A stretch of DNA of 64,000 bases from Cepaea nemoralis (lineage: Eukaryota > Mollusca > Gastropoda > Stylommatophora > Helicidae): NCBI GenBank assembly GCA_014155875.1, contig JACEFZ010022415.1, positions 1 through 64,000 on the forward strand, read 5' to 3'. The translations under genes were made by a program, and so were the position numbers. The stretch's first letter is position 1. Every line of letters begins with the position of its first letter. Positions 1 to 11,599 of this stretch are shown piece by piece. The notes under the pieces are model-generated. The model was not told the DNA's origin, searched no databases, and saw only the letters and a program-made list of their open reading frames with translations.

Positions 1-563
1 AAATATATGGCAGTATTCATTCATTAACCAATCATTTATTTATTTCAATAGCTTGGCAGATCACATCATCTTGCGAGGACAACTGGGTTTGTGTGGGGAA
101 CCATCAATGTTCATTTCTTTCAAAGTCTTTATTAGAAACACTTCTGAACTTGTTGAATAATGAACATGTCATTGATCCTGTTTACAGCAGCCAATATTGT
201 CCAGGAAAATATATGAGAGTATTATTAAATGCATGAGTTACAATGTATAAAAATATAAAGCACCTCTAGAAAACAAAAGTGAATACTGATATTCTGAACC
301 GTCCACTTTTGATTCAATGGAGCTTGTATATGGTCATTACAAAAGAACCAAGTAAATTTATCAATGCTGTTTATAACAAGCTCTAGACCAGGGGTGGCAA
401 ACCTACAGGCTTGCATGCCGAAATTGGTTGGAAGTACAATTTGTGGGCATGTAAAACTTGGGACATTAACTAAAAACTGGGATTTTATAGTTAGTTTCAG
501 GTGTAAAAGTGATGAATTTCAAGCATGATGGCAAAAAATCAAGTCATTGATGAAGCAATGTTG

Positions 564-663
<100 letters not shown>

Positions 664-1178
664 TCACACATACTTTCTCTCTCTTACTTTTTTCTCCATA
701 GTGTTGATGCTTTATTTTACAGTACGATAGGAGAGATTTACCATTTTCATTTAATGCACAATGTACAGTTTGATGATTATGATATCATTAATAAATTCAT
801 TACTGTCCTTGATGTAATTCCTTTATCATGTTATGTCTCACTGAAAATGTACTCACCCTCCATCTTTTAAAAGATTACGTTTGATAATTTATCTTTATAA
901 TATATACATACCCTTGCCTTCTCTATATTGTTCGTTTCGGTAATTTATAGTAGCAAAGACTGACCATTTTCATTTCTACACTCAAGGTACCTAGGTGATG
1001 ATATCATTAATGAATCCAGAAATGTCTTTAATTTCTTTATCATTTTGTGTGTTAATGAAAATGTATCTCACTCTAACTTTAAAATAAATGTACTTTGATG
1101 ATTCATGTTTATAATATGTAAGTTTATCATTTTTCATCAAAAATTTGATGTAAGGACGGAGATTACTTGAATGAATAT

Positions 1179-1179
<1 letters not shown>

Positions 1180-1209
<30 letters not shown>
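1180..1209. repeat. C homopolymer
   Basis: A run of about 29 cytosines. Runs of C or G recur in this window (near 26744, 45626, 45990, 57133 and 60417), several of them inside transposon copies. Confidence 0.95.
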
Positions 1210-1211
<2 letters not shown>

Positions 1212-2360
1212 CATCATGAAAGAATGACCTTTGTTTTTCTTCACTATTCTGTTGTCAAGAATGTGTATGTAAAACATTCTTAGATATGTTGGTTAAAACA
1301 TTTATTTTTATGCACGTCATAGTAGTTTTTACAAACAAAAAAAAAAGAAGCAAAACTGGTATGTGAAGGTAGTTTTAAAAAAAATAAAACACAGCAACTT
1401 CTGGCATGAACCCTTGACAGGTTCCCTACCCCCACTCTAGACAGTACAGAGTGAGATGGTCATTTTTTCATAGAGCAGTCAGAATAATTCTTTAGCAGCA
1501 CAAATTAGCTGGCCTAAAATAGCAATTCAACATTGTATACAAAACGATATAGCTAATGGACAAAAGTATAAATGTATCCATAATTGTCTACTGGTAAATT
1601 TCTGAGTCGTTTCAGTCATATCTGAGATGTAATCCTCCACAATGACTGTTTAACTGACAAATGGTGTATCAAAAATAATATCTGGAGTTTCCCCATGGAA
1701 AAAATGAGCACATTGGAAACGTTAAGCTGCATCAGGTTCTGGGTATAAAAATATTACACAGCATCATATTTTCAATTACAAAAAATACAATTAAACTAGC
1801 CTACTAATTAAAAAAAAGGAAATGAATGAATTTTTACAAAATTACATATTTTTCACCAATCATCTATCCAGCTCTGGAAGGCAGATGTCAATGTTTTTCA
1901 ATCTCCCTCTTTCAGATTCTCGACTTCATACAGAGACTAGTACCAAAGCTGCATTGATTTTTCTGTGTCATGCAAATGCTAATCCATAAAGACAAACATT
2001 CCGCTCAATATGTATACAACAGGGAGCTCTGTTTTAAAGTCATTTCTTCTTCAGCAGATAGAATTGTGACTGGTATCAAATTCTGACATAGTAAATCTAC
2101 CAAAGCCATGCTCCCAATATTTCATGACACAGAAAAATTTGCATCTGGCACCAGCTCATTAATGGTGAACAAAATATAATAAAATATACAAACAACTTAC
2201 ATGCAATTGAATTACGTTACAAATAAGAGATCTTTATAAAGTAGTTATCAGCCAAAAAGTGGTCCCCTCATCAAAGAGTCCTATTCTTATTTATATACCA
2301 AGATTCCCATCATCATATAGTCTAACCACTGAATGCACAATACAAACACAGACAGTTTAA

Positions 2361-3035
2361 CCCTTTACAGGGTGGAACGTCCATTCCCGTCCGATCGCTT
2401 AAACGGGCAGATCACCCGAACGCGCCCGATACTATTATGCATTGTAAAAACACTATCTCTCTGCTTTCCGATACTTCCTACGGCTACTTTCGCTTTCGCC
2501 GATAGCTTGACAACGTGGCCGCCATTTGCAAGCACCTACTATGAATTTGAACTGATTTTTTTTTTATAGTTTTCTAGGTTTTTACGCTTAGTTTTTCAAA
2601 ATGGATTTCGGCGATTCTTCAAGTGATAGCTGAGATTTCGCTAGGTTCGATTTAAGTGACATTAAAGGGCACGAAGTTGACTACTAATCGCAGCTAGATA
2701 TCAGTGAAAAGCGTTATTTTGCATTAGCAATCGTGAGTCAGACTTTAAAGAAAGTGATTATGATCTGAAAATGTTTGTAAATTGCCGTATAGATGACTGA
2801 AAATCACAAACAATAACTGTATTTCATAAATATTTGTGTTCATATATGGATAACCGGCAACAATCACGTGAGTAACATATTCTGCATGCTTTTCTCTTCA
2901 TTGTGTTGTTTATTTAACTAAAATCGGTTGACTATTTGTGATGTTTTTACTAACGCAACCCGAAATTTTACCGAACCTGAAATAATCTTGCCCGTTCAGG
3001 GCTAAAATACGGACAAGCGTCTGCCCGGTAAAGGG
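2361..3035 (+). mobile_element. piggyBac-type element, non-autonomous
   Basis: The ends are CCCTTTACAGGG on the left and CCCGGTAAAGGG on the right, and each abuts a TTAA (2357-2360 and 3036-3039). TTAA target duplication with CCC...GGG tips is the hallmark of piggyBac elements. Inside, at about 2601, a reading frame starts MDFGDSSSDS and then hits a stop; after it acidic residues continue (DFARFDLSDIK). This resembles the acidic N-terminus of piggyBac transposases. The rest of the transposase, including the catalytic core, is missing, so this is a 675-bp deletion derivative that would need a transposase supplied in trans. Confidence 0.85.
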
Positions 3036-3039
3036 TTAA

Positions 3040-4029
3040 TACTAAGCCACCAACTCTGAGTATACAATTCAAATTGTAAAACAACTGTTAAACCCTTTGA
3101 AATGGCACTAAGCTATTTCTCATTTGCATATAGAATTATAATTTCTATCAAATGTTTCTAACTCAACCCTTGAAATGAAATTGATCACAACAATGCTTTA
3201 CCCACAGTTTACAATAAATTTGGCTGTACTGTTATGTGCAGTGGAATTTTTTCTTGTTCTTTTTTCCAGCATGAACTTATCACATTTATAAACATACCAT
3301 TGCTTTGCAAGTCACCCGTTGGTAGTCAGCCAAAATAAGTTCTAATAGTTTATTACTCTTGTGTTGCTAAAAAAAAGTTCATATGACATGAGCAGAAATA
3401 GTGTTATAATAATATTACTATAAATAAAATACCTTTCATATTTAAAATGATGTTAAAAAAATAATAATAAGATGTTTAAATAAGAATGTCATTGAGAACT
3501 AAGTCCCTCAACTCTTTAAATGTGAAAAAAAAAAAACTGAATAAAATGTATAAATGATAGTTAAAAATATAGTATTCAATAAACATACTGCAGAAGGTAA
3601 ACATGGCAGACAAGGCAATACAAAAGCTTACATTTCTATCACTGAAATATTACATTCATGTCAATACTAGTTAGGTAAGATTGCAGGAACTCTATGTGTG
3701 TTGTCAATATCCATTGAGGACATCAATATAGAGCAGTATGAAAGAGGACACCAAAATATAAAACAGTGTTAAAAGAAAACATTATTAAACGAACCAGTGT
3801 GAAACTGTACGTGAAAATGGTGAACACAAAATTACTGGACTCTCCAATCTTTGAAGCACGATGGCCAGCTTCCTATGAAACTTGGACATAACTAAATAGT
3901 GTTGTAGTACAGACCACTAGAGGGGTAACGATTTGCAGTTGTCATAAGGACACAAATGTCAATTTTCCAAGCCAAATTGTGCCAACACAAGACAACAAAA
4001 TACATCTCTCAGCTTTTTATTGACACTAA
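3040..4029. other. AT-rich non-coding stretch
   Basis: Nothing recognised: no supported exon and no clear repeat boundary in either strand. Confidence 0.5.
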
Positions 4030-4032
4030 TGG

Positions 4033-4135
4033 ACGAGACAGGAACACTGAGCTGATCCACGACTCTGGTGATCGAGTGAAATGGCAAATCATGACCGCCC
4101 ACGCTTTCCGGCATGGCACATGATTGATTGATTGA
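4033..4135 (+). mobile_element. 3' end of RTE-like non-LTR element
   Basis: This piece encodes the same C-terminal peptide as the fuller copy ending near 52930 (NTELIHDSGDRVKW... then AHAFRHGT) and ends in a short ATTG repeat. It is a 5'-truncated insertion; a short tandem-repeat tail is typical of RTE-like elements. Confidence 0.8.
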
Positions 4136-4884
4136 ATGGGAAAGAAAGACAAAGAAAATTAATACAAATAAAATAGAGCTCATGAATATAAAAATGCAAT
4201 AAGCAAACAAAGGGGAGTACATATGGATTACGTTAGAAACATTCAGATGACAATGAATATGTTAAACTTAAACACACTACAGATAACACAATACCAGAAT
4301 AATTTAAAATACATTAATGCTATCCTCTAAGGAAACAAAATAATCCTTCATCTTAATACCAACAACTGAGGAATTCAGACTTACATTTTTGAGTAATATC
4401 AATGATATATAATTTCTCTATTTTTCTGTTCTCCACAAGGCATTAGGGACTACAACAGCAACAGACCTTTAAGCAGCAAACGGTTAATACATAATGCAAT
4501 TTAAAAAGCAATCAAATTAATGCATAATCCAATCTCAGCGATAGTGTAAAATTATGGAAGCATCATTAGTCAATGTAAGTTAACCATTACAGTATTTTCA
4601 GGGGTAAGATTTAAAAAAAAAGCACTAAAGGGGGAAGTTAAACAAGTATGGAATCCTGGGTTCTTGTAAACATACTCCTACAGCATGTTATGGATCCTGT
4701 ACTTTCTGAGTCAGAGATGGTGAAATTCCACTGAAAAATGTGCCAGTTTCCTAGCTGTCCAGGTATAAACAGATCAAATGTCAAACATGCTGATCTTCCT
4801 TACCAATGTCAACATTTAGATTAGGGGTAGAAACATGTTTAGGAATGGCTGCCCATGTTGTGATCAACATTTTACCATATGCTG

Positions 4885-4980
4885 AAATAGATTACTGAAC
4901 GTAAACTTGCCCAGGAATCATGAACAGCCAAAAAATGCTGGGATTGACTACTACGTCCATAAAGGATATGCAACTAACTT
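4885..4980 (+). mobile_element. Fragment of SINE family A
   Basis: It carries the family A stretch TACTGAACGTAAACTTG and the block corresponding to GACTGCAACGTCC and AAAGGATA that recur at 7.2, 25.2, 27.6, 30.2, 50.5 and 51.4 kb. The tRNA-like head is missing here. Confidence 0.6.
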
Positions 4981-5208
4981 TGTAATAGACACAGACAGCA
5001 ACATGTTTTACAGTGTTTTATCTAATGAAGTCTTTATTGTAATAGACACAGACAGCAACATGTTTTACAGTGTTTTATCTAATGAAGTCTTTATTGTAAT
5101 AGACACAGACAGCAACATGTTTTACAGTGTTTTATCTAATGAAGTCTTTATTGTAATAGACACAGACAGCAACATGTTTTACAGTGTTTTATCTAATGAA
5201 GTCTTTAT
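4981..5208 (+). repeat. 57-bp perfect tandem repeat, 4 copies
   Basis: Four identical copies start at 4981, 5038, 5095 and 5152. Because 57 is a multiple of three the repeat is open in one frame and would encode a 19-residue unit (VIDTDSNMF... SNEVFI), within a 132-codon frame at 4907-5305. That frame begins in a SINE fragment and shows no family similarity, so I treat it as non-coding. Identity of the copies points to recent amplification. Confidence 0.95.
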
Positions 5209-5454
5209 TGGCAGCTACAAATTTGTGAAAGTGTTATATCCAATGAAGTCTTTCTCTGCAGTTAGAACTTTTGCAACTTCAAATATGACAGCTCTATCAA
5301 GTTAGTGAGTGAGACACAGAGTGGGAGATGGGGGAGGGAAATGGAGGAAAGGCAAAGAGAGAGTGTGTCATAAAAAGGCAGAGGTTAAAGGCAAGACAGA
5401 CTACATTGCACTGGATTCTCTCCCATACCATTGAGAGTGAGAGATAGAGAATAA

Positions 5455-5545
5455 CAACAAAACTTTATTTTCAAAGGGTTAAGAATTGGGCACGCAGGCC
5501 CATCTTACATTCTGCCCTTCTATCACTGTCTTTCATACATTATAT
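5455..5545 (-). mobile_element. Interspersed repeat with TTCG tail (copy 1)
   Basis: A diverged copy of the roughly 90-bp sequence best seen at 22225-22325 and 43664-43769. On the - strand it reads through a GCCCAATT...CCCTTTGAAAATAAA block. A GA/TG microsatellite follows at 5562-5597. Confidence 0.7.
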
Positions 5546-5599
5546 CATTCACACATCATTCAAGAGAGAGAGAGAGAGTGTGTGTGTGTGTGTGTGTCC

Positions 5600-7080
5600 A
5601 TCTTAATTAATTATTCACAGGACCAACTGTGCGGAGATACATATACCGGCTGAATTTTTAAAGCAAAAAAAAAGTATTGTAAAATAAGAGTATTAAAATA
5701 TTAAATATTGGTTCAGTCTATTTTCACCAGACCATAGTTCATAAAGCACAAGCAAACATATTTAAGGAGGGTGTAGGTTGATGTGTCTGATCAAACTGGC
5801 AAACATGAAACACAGATTAGTCACTTTTCTCATAAATTAATATATGAGCACAGATATACAAATAATAACTAGTAAAAACACCATGTAAACCAGTGCACTT
5901 TCATTTGGGAAGATATAAACAGCATAGTTAACAAAAGTATTTTATTGTAGAATGTAAACATCTCAAAATAACATTTCCTTGCTAAAAAAAAAAGTTTAGT
6001 TACTTTTGTAATTCTTTAGCAATTCTCAATAAATATAGCACACAAACTATTCATGACATTCATAACATTAACTATTCATAAACTATTAAACCATCTGAAA
6101 GATGATTTTGGTCACTTCTTTTTATTTTAAATTTGGACACACTGTAATGAATGTTGTAAATGTTTTCCAAAAGTGTTACTTTTTTGGATAAATATTTCCC
6201 ATTTCTGTCACTTTAAATTTATTAAAGCTATCAATAAATTATTCAGAAGAAAGTTAGAAAATATAATAAAATATGTTCTCAGAAAATTGTTATCTTCTTA
6301 ATGTAAAAGGTAAACCAAAAAATGTACTTCATGCAAATAAATAAACTATCCAGCAGCAAGTTTCCTGCTATGGGTCTGTGAACTGATAGGGCCATCACAT
6401 TATGTAGGCCTGAGTGCACAGAGGAATAAGTGGCCAGTCTTTTCCGTTGTTAGAAAACCCAAAAATCTAGAATGAAGGCCATTTCCATGACAAACAGTGA
6501 TGTTATATCATCAACCTTTTCACCAATCAAAGCCACTAAAACATATTGCAATTATACCACTGGTTACAGAAAAAAGCACACTGAAAAGTCCCTGATAGCT
6601 GTCTATTTTGGTTTGTTTTTCAAACCACACAGAGATTGCAAATAAATGTTCTCACCTCTCCCCACCTTTCAAAATGGACACATAATGCAGACCAACATAA
6701 ATCATGTTGGTGAAGGTTTTGAATACCCAAAAATAACTCCAACCAGACAATAATTACACAGCATGAGAGTTCACACTGTAAGTTTCTTGTTTTCTTTATT
6801 ATTGTACAACACATGGAGATTTCAAAAAATTATGAGTGGAAAAAATATCAGATCACTGTTTTGTAAAACAAAATAAAACTGATAACTGACATTTATGAAT
6901 ATCCCTTGTTAGGAATATAAGGAATGTGATTGTGAAATAAATTACAGTAAAAAATGTAAAGATCCATTTAATATGCCTTGAGATGTATTGGACACATGGT
7001 GCTGGCTACATATTTGATAGACCAGTCTACTCTCAAGTGGCGATGAAGTCAACATCACACTAGCCGCCTTTATATTACCT
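5600..7080. other. AT-rich non-coding stretch
   Basis: I see no supported gene or repeat boundary here. Short open frames (for example the - strand frame at 6620-6814) have no splice context or similarity I recognise. Confidence 0.5.
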
Positions 7081-7084
7081 GGTA

Positions 7085-7345
7085 CCTATTTTAGGCGTTT
7101 AGGCCTTTTTTTATTTGGGCCAGTCTCCGAGGCGATGGTGTTGCGGACGCGATTCGTAATGCCGATTACCCGCACTCGAAACATAACGGTGACCGATTTG
7201 GCAGCAGACCGTGTCTCGTTAGTTTTAACGTGCTGGTATGGGAGCCGGTCGTTCAGAAAGCAATGGCAAACTACTGAACGTAAAATTTGCCAAGTCATCA
7301 ACAACGGCAGTAAAATGTTGGTGTTGACTGCAACGTCCTGTAAAG
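7085..7345 (+). mobile_element. SINE family A, long copy
   Basis: Contains the family signature AGAAAGCAATGGCAAACTAC followed by TGAACGTAAAATTTGCC and a 3' block ending near AAGGAGATACA. The GC-rich head is more diverged than in the copies at 50.5 and 51.4 kb. Apparent open frames on both strands across this piece are by-products of its base composition. Confidence 0.75.
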
Positions 7346-7860
7346 GAGATACAACCTAAAAACAATTGTTTAAGTTGTGTTGACCTGGAAAGCCAGGTCA
7401 ATTTTTAAAACCTGCCTCAATATGAATTCAAATAAATTATAGTTGACCTTAGATCATTTCATTTATCATTAGTTGTTATCTCCTCGTCTTAGGTTGCCAC
7501 TTCAGATGTACACACAGAAATTAAAGAACACTGTTGAACCCAGCAACTGAAAATCCAAAGTAGTATGAAACATATTAAAACATTCACAAGTATTAATTGG
7601 CACTCATACAAGTAGAAGAAAGAAGTAGACATTAGAAGGCACACTAGTGTCCAGGGTGCCCTCTAATCTCTACTTCTGTCTTCTACTTCTACGAGTGCTA
7701 CTCAATACTGGTGAATTTGTTTATGTGCTGTCTTAGTGGCCACAATGGTTTCACAACTGATATTTCTGGAACATATAAAATGAGCCGATTCCTTTTTTCT
7801 TGAAATACATCTTGGCTTCTGTAAGCCCCATACTTTGTGTTTGTAACATTCTTACACTAA

Positions 7861-8190
7861 CAATGTGTGATGTGGAAGCCAAAGGGAAACCAGCAGATTC
7901 ATTTCACAATAAGATTATGGTAGAATAACATGTTCACAAGTTCATAAAAATCTTTGCACTAAATAACCTAATATAATATTGTGTATATGTTTTACCATCT
8001 ACAATGACCTAGCCATAAATTATGTAAATATTACTTTTGTTGCAAATTAACACTTTTAAAATCTTCTTTAAAAACACTTCTCAGAGTCACTGTTTAGGTA
8101 TTACTTTTAACTTGCTCCCGGTACACTGCCAGTACATCAAGATATTACTGGGAAATCTGGCCACCTGTTCTAGCCTTTTCTATTTACATC
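7861..8190. repeat. Direct segmental duplication, copy 1
   Basis: This segment aligns with 8920-9231 over about 320 bp with scattered substitutions and small indels. Both share ATTATGTAAATATTACTTTTGTT, then CACTGTTTAGGTATTA, then GAAATCTGGCCA. The two copies lie about 1.05 kb apart in the same orientation and flank an RTE-like fragment. Confidence 0.85.
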
Positions 8191-8319
8191 AATTTGCAAA
8201 ACACGTTTGATTGGAGGTCATAATAATTAGGTTTAAAAATTCGTAGGGGAAAGACAAAGATAATGTGAATAAACTGACAAAATGATACCCCGTTCTCCCT
8301 TAGTGAAACCTGACTTCAA

Positions 8320-8890
8320 GCAACAGAATCATACACTTATTTAGGTAGCAATACAAAGATGGGGGAGGAGATAGATATTAAGATAAAAATACAAAAGGTA
8401 AGAAGAGCTTTCACAGAACTAGGACATTTGTGGAAGCAAAAGTTATTTAAACTTAGTACCACATTTAGAATATTTAACTCTAATATTAAATAAGTACTAC
8501 TGTATGGTTCAGCAACAAGGAGAACGACTACGACTAATGCCAATGAACTGTGAATAATTAATTATTGTGTCTGTGCAAAACGGAATGACAAAATGGTATG
8601 GCAAAATCGCTAATGTGGAGTCCATGAAAAGAACTAAGCAAATACCAGTCAATCAGGAGGTGGCAAAAGGACGCTAGTGCTAGATAGAAGACACATTGAA
8701 GAAAGCTGGTAACAGTAAAACTTGAAAGTCCTTCGTCTATAACACACAAGTCAACGAAATAGAGGCAGACTTAAAGAAAAAAATTAGAGACACAGATGAA
8801 TAACATGGGGAGGACATGGAGGGAGCTGCATGAGACAGCAAAAACATAGGACAGCTTGGTATGTGTTGGTTAAGGACCTATGATCCACAG
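8320..8890 (+). pseudogene. RTE-like reverse transcriptase 3' fragment
   Basis: The + strand translates, with frame breaks, to a typical region downstream of the RT palm: HTYLGS, then IKIQKVRRAFTELGHLWKQK, FRIFNSN and VLLYGSAT. This is the YLGS...RI..A motif followed by the VLLYG(S/C)E segment found in RTE-like and related non-LTR elements. Further pieces follow to about 8890. There is no intact frame, so it is a dead 5'-truncated copy. It sits between the two copies of a segmental duplication. Confidence 0.7.
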
Positions 8891-8919
8891 GGAGTTAAAG
8901 GGCAAAGAACATGTGTGAT

Positions 8920-9231
8920 GTGATGTGGAATGCAAGGGGAAACTGACACATTAATTTTGCAATAAGTTTACGTTAAGAGTAAATGTTCAAAAGATGTCAC
9001 ACAAGTCTTTGGACTAAATAACTTGATATCATTTGTATATGTTATACAATCTAAGATGAACTAATTATAAATTATGTAAATATTACTTTTGTTTCAAATT
9101 AACACTCTTAAAATTCTCTCTAGGAACACTTCCTTGATTCACTGTTTAGGTATTATTTTTAAACTGGCTCTTGGTACATTTTCAAAACATGAAATTTTTG
9201 CTACAGAAATCTGGCCATCTGTTTTATTTAC
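8920..9231. repeat. Direct segmental duplication, copy 2
   Basis: Partner of 7861-8190. On the - strand this copy begins exactly at a GTAAAT that could serve as the splice donor of the candidate exon at 9232-9328. The other copy has GTAAAT in the same place but no similar exon next to it. Confidence 0.85.
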
Positions 9232-9328
9232 ATAGTTTCTGTTGCACTGCCAAGAAATTATTTCGTGGAATCTCTGAACTTCCAGAGGTGACTGCATTAT
9301 TGGTCCAAATCTGTCATTAAACCTGCAC
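9232..9328 (-). CDS. Candidate internal exon, unrecognised gene
   Basis: On the - strand a 97-base stretch is bounded by TTCTCCACAG| and |GTAAAT. Only one frame is open; it reads CRFNDRFGPIMQSPLEVQRF and continues HEIISWQCNRNY, which looks protein-like. I recognise no family. It lies downstream of the better supported exon at 11481-11579 on the same strand and could belong to the same gene, but phases do not join directly: this exon needs two bases from the previous one, while the 11481-11579 exon ends on a codon boundary. An intervening exon would be required. Treat as tentative. Confidence 0.3.
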
Positions 9329-9439
9329 CTGTGGAGAACTTGATCACAATTGAGGAAACAAAACATAAATGATCAACTATGCAAATCATAATGCAAAATA
9401 AGTTAATTGGAAAACATAAACACAATTGTAAAAACCAAC

Positions 9440-9509
9440 AAGGGATGAGCAGTCCTTGAGCATCATACATATGAACAGTAGTCACAGCCAAAGTAAACTG
9501 CTTCATGTC
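9440..9509 (-). CDS. Weak candidate exon, same unknown gene
   Basis: The - strand reads DMKQFTLAVTTVHMYDAQGL with a possible acceptor (GAATAAG|) that would give phase 0, matching the end of the 11481-11579 exon. A possible GTATGA donor lies inside at HM|YD and would leave two bases, which fits the next candidate exon. Splice sites are weak and the call rests mainly on the protein-like frame and on order along the strand. Confidence 0.2.
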
Positions 9510-9581
9510 CTTATTCAAGAGGTTGCATTCACTTCAAATGTTTACTGAAAAATACAAGAACATTTACAGACATTAAATATA

Positions 9582-10575
9582 TGAGGGGGCTTCAAAAAAA
9601 AAAACCTTACATGTTTTTTGTGTGGTGAATATATTGTGAAAAAGTAAAGAACAATGCATCATTTTCCAATGTAGTCACCACTATGTTCATTGCAAGTCCT
9701 CCAGTGCAGACAAAGTGCTTGGATTCCGTTAGAAAAAATTCTCTTGGTCAATTGTGAAACCACTCATGGAACACAGGCTGTATCTCTTTATGGGACCAAA
9801 AAGTCTTTTCCTCCCAATGACTCTTTGACTTGTCCAAACAGGTGGAAAGCACACGGGGCTAGGTCTGGTGAGTACGGGTGTACACACTGAAAGTGGAGGT
9901 TTTCGATGCTTTCAACCGTTGCACGGGCAGTATGGGGTCGAGCATTGTCATGTTACAAAATGACACCTTTACTCAGAAGTCCATGTCGTTTGGATTCGAT
10001 TGTGAGTTGAAGATGATTTGTAAGAAGATCTGTATACGTATCATTGGTGACAGTCTTCCCTCTTGGCATGTACTGCTCTAAAATAATGCCTCGTTCATCC
10101 CAAAAGAGAGTCAGCATAACCTTCCCAACAGATGGTTTCTTTGGTTTTTGGTGAGGAGGGATGGTGCCATTCCTTGCTCACTCTCTTCATTTCCGGCTCG
10201 TGGTAGTGAACCCAGGTTTAATCTCCAGTAACGATTCTTGATAGGAATCCATCACCTTCCTACTTCACTCATACACTTGCTGACTAACAGGCATGCATCA
10301 CCATACTGGACCATCATTCACTGGTGAATTTCTATAGGTCTCACCCCTTCACTGATCAAAAAATGGACAGAATGCTGCTCCTCTTTGGTGCATGTCATAA
10401 GTGGGGTGGCTATCTTTAAGTTGTCCTTAAGACATCACCGTGTTCATCTGCACTGTGATGTCATGTGCTCAATACTCTTGATATCCTTAACAAAAATATT
10501 GACAGGTTACAAGACAATGGCATAGTTAATATAATTTCTATCACACTTTTAAGGTTTTCACTTGAAACCCCCTCG
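9582..10575 (-). mobile_element. Mariner-type transposon, decayed
   Basis: Terminal inverted repeats of about 27 bp begin TGAGGGGGCTTCAA (left) and, inverted on the right, CGAGGGGGTTTCAA, each preceded by TA (9580-9581 and 10576-10577). On the - strand the interior translates in broken frames to a mariner-like transposase, including a SPDLAPCAFHLF-like stretch around 9830-9900. In mariner transposases the SPDLAPxD segment holds the third catalytic acidic residue; here the frame is interrupted by stops, so the copy is inactive. Length is about 1 kb, shorter than a typical 1.3-kb mariner. Confidence 0.8.
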
Positions 10576-10689
10576 TATTTTATAATGTACAGCCAACTGA
10601 CGTTGTCTAGCAGAGTGTGCTGTAAAAAAAGAACCTTTTCTCATGCCTTAAGGCATATTGGACATACGGTGCTAGTCTCATATCTTTTA

Positions 10690-10895
10690 TAGACTAAGGA
10701 ACACCCGATGGGCAATGTGGTTAATATAACAACAGCCGAATTTACTTTCTAGAACATTTCCTGGCACCCACTTAAGACTGGGTTGATCCGGGGTACTCAA
10801 GTCAATTAAAAGAAAAATCCTCACTTCAAGAGGAGTTCAAACACATGACCACTGGGCGCCCCTTTTTTGCTGTCATTTAAGACAGATTACTTTAC
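10690..10895 (-). mobile_element. Possible SINE-like repeat
   Basis: On the - strand a GGGCGCCCAGTGGTCA... segment is followed by GTTTGAACTCC, which resembles a degenerate tRNA-type B box. I found no clean second copy in the window, so the assignment is weak. Confidence 0.3.
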
Positions 10896-10984
10896 CATTC
10901 CATAAGTGCCAATAAATAAAGAATCGTTCATTTAATTAATGATTTTCTCTATTATTCTACTGATTAACCCAATTGAGGTGAGGG

Positions 10985-11345
10985 AAAGAATTCTTAAGAG
11001 CTTTTTGAGCCAATCCTGATGTACATAATCGAATCTTGGACAATTAGCAGACAAATGAGGAACTATGTGGAGGCTGTGGAGATGTTGCTTTATGGAATAA
11101 TGATGAGAATACTGCGGATGGACAGACAGAGCAATGAAAATATCTCACAAGAAATTAACTCACAAAGAGAATTTGTCACTCACACCAGAAGAAGACAGTC
11201 CACACATCTTTAGGTTTGTTATGTGAAACTGAAAGCTGGAATATGTCATCACAACAGAAAAGCAGGAGGGGAGGAGAAGCAGGGGGAACCCAAGAGAGAA
11301 GATGCTTAATAGTCTGACATCATGGCATGGAGAAACATGAGTAAT
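10985..11345 (+). pseudogene. RTE-like element 3' fragment
   Basis: The + strand reads IIESWTISRQMRNYVEAVEM and then LLYGIMMRILRMDRQSNENI, the region after the RT domain in RTE-like elements (compare GCESWTI at 17650 and WTMSSQAEK near 52550). Broken pieces matching RRRQS and a final LTSWHGE-like segment follow. It is a dead, truncated copy. Confidence 0.7.
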
Positions 11346-11480
11346 CACCAATGATTATAGCATGGACTATAAGAAGAAGGTGATTTTATTTTCAGTGATC
11401 ATAATTTGGTAATGACTGCAATATCTCCAACTGTTCTAATATCAGCAGTGGCTATAGGTTTAAGAAATAGGGTTCCTTAC

Positions 11481-11579
11481 CTCAATAAGTTGGATATCTT
11501 TCTCTGAGAAATCTGGAACCGGCAGACTTGAATACTTCAGTCTGATAAGACTTCCCACTTCATCAATGATTTCTAGTGC
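11481..11579 (-). CDS. Internal coding exon of an unrecognised gene
   Basis: On the - strand 99 bases (33 codons, phase 0 at both ends) are bounded by a good acceptor (TTTCTCCATATCAG|) and a strong donor (GAG|GTAAGG). Only one frame is open; the other two hit stops within a few codons. It encodes ALEIIDEVGSLIRLKYSSLP and then VPDFSEKDIQLIE. I do not recognise the family. The balanced composition, splice sites and codon-multiple length argue for a real host exon rather than transposon debris. It would place a - strand gene in the first 12 kb, overlapping or neighbouring the + strand aquaporin exon at 14086. Further exons could lie at 9232-9509 (weak) or outside the window. Confidence 0.5.
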
Positions 11580-11599
11580 CTGATATGGAGAAATAAATA

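Noticed and set aside
4907..5305. 132-codon frame with four perfect 19-residue repeats
   Set aside because: It begins in a SINE fragment, has no splice or family support, and the repeat is open only because 57 is divisible by three.
7520..7565. Possible aquaporin NPA exon (GAACCCAGCAAC)
   Set aside because: Flanking codons do not match the half-helix pattern, stops are close by and there are no splice sites; chance match.
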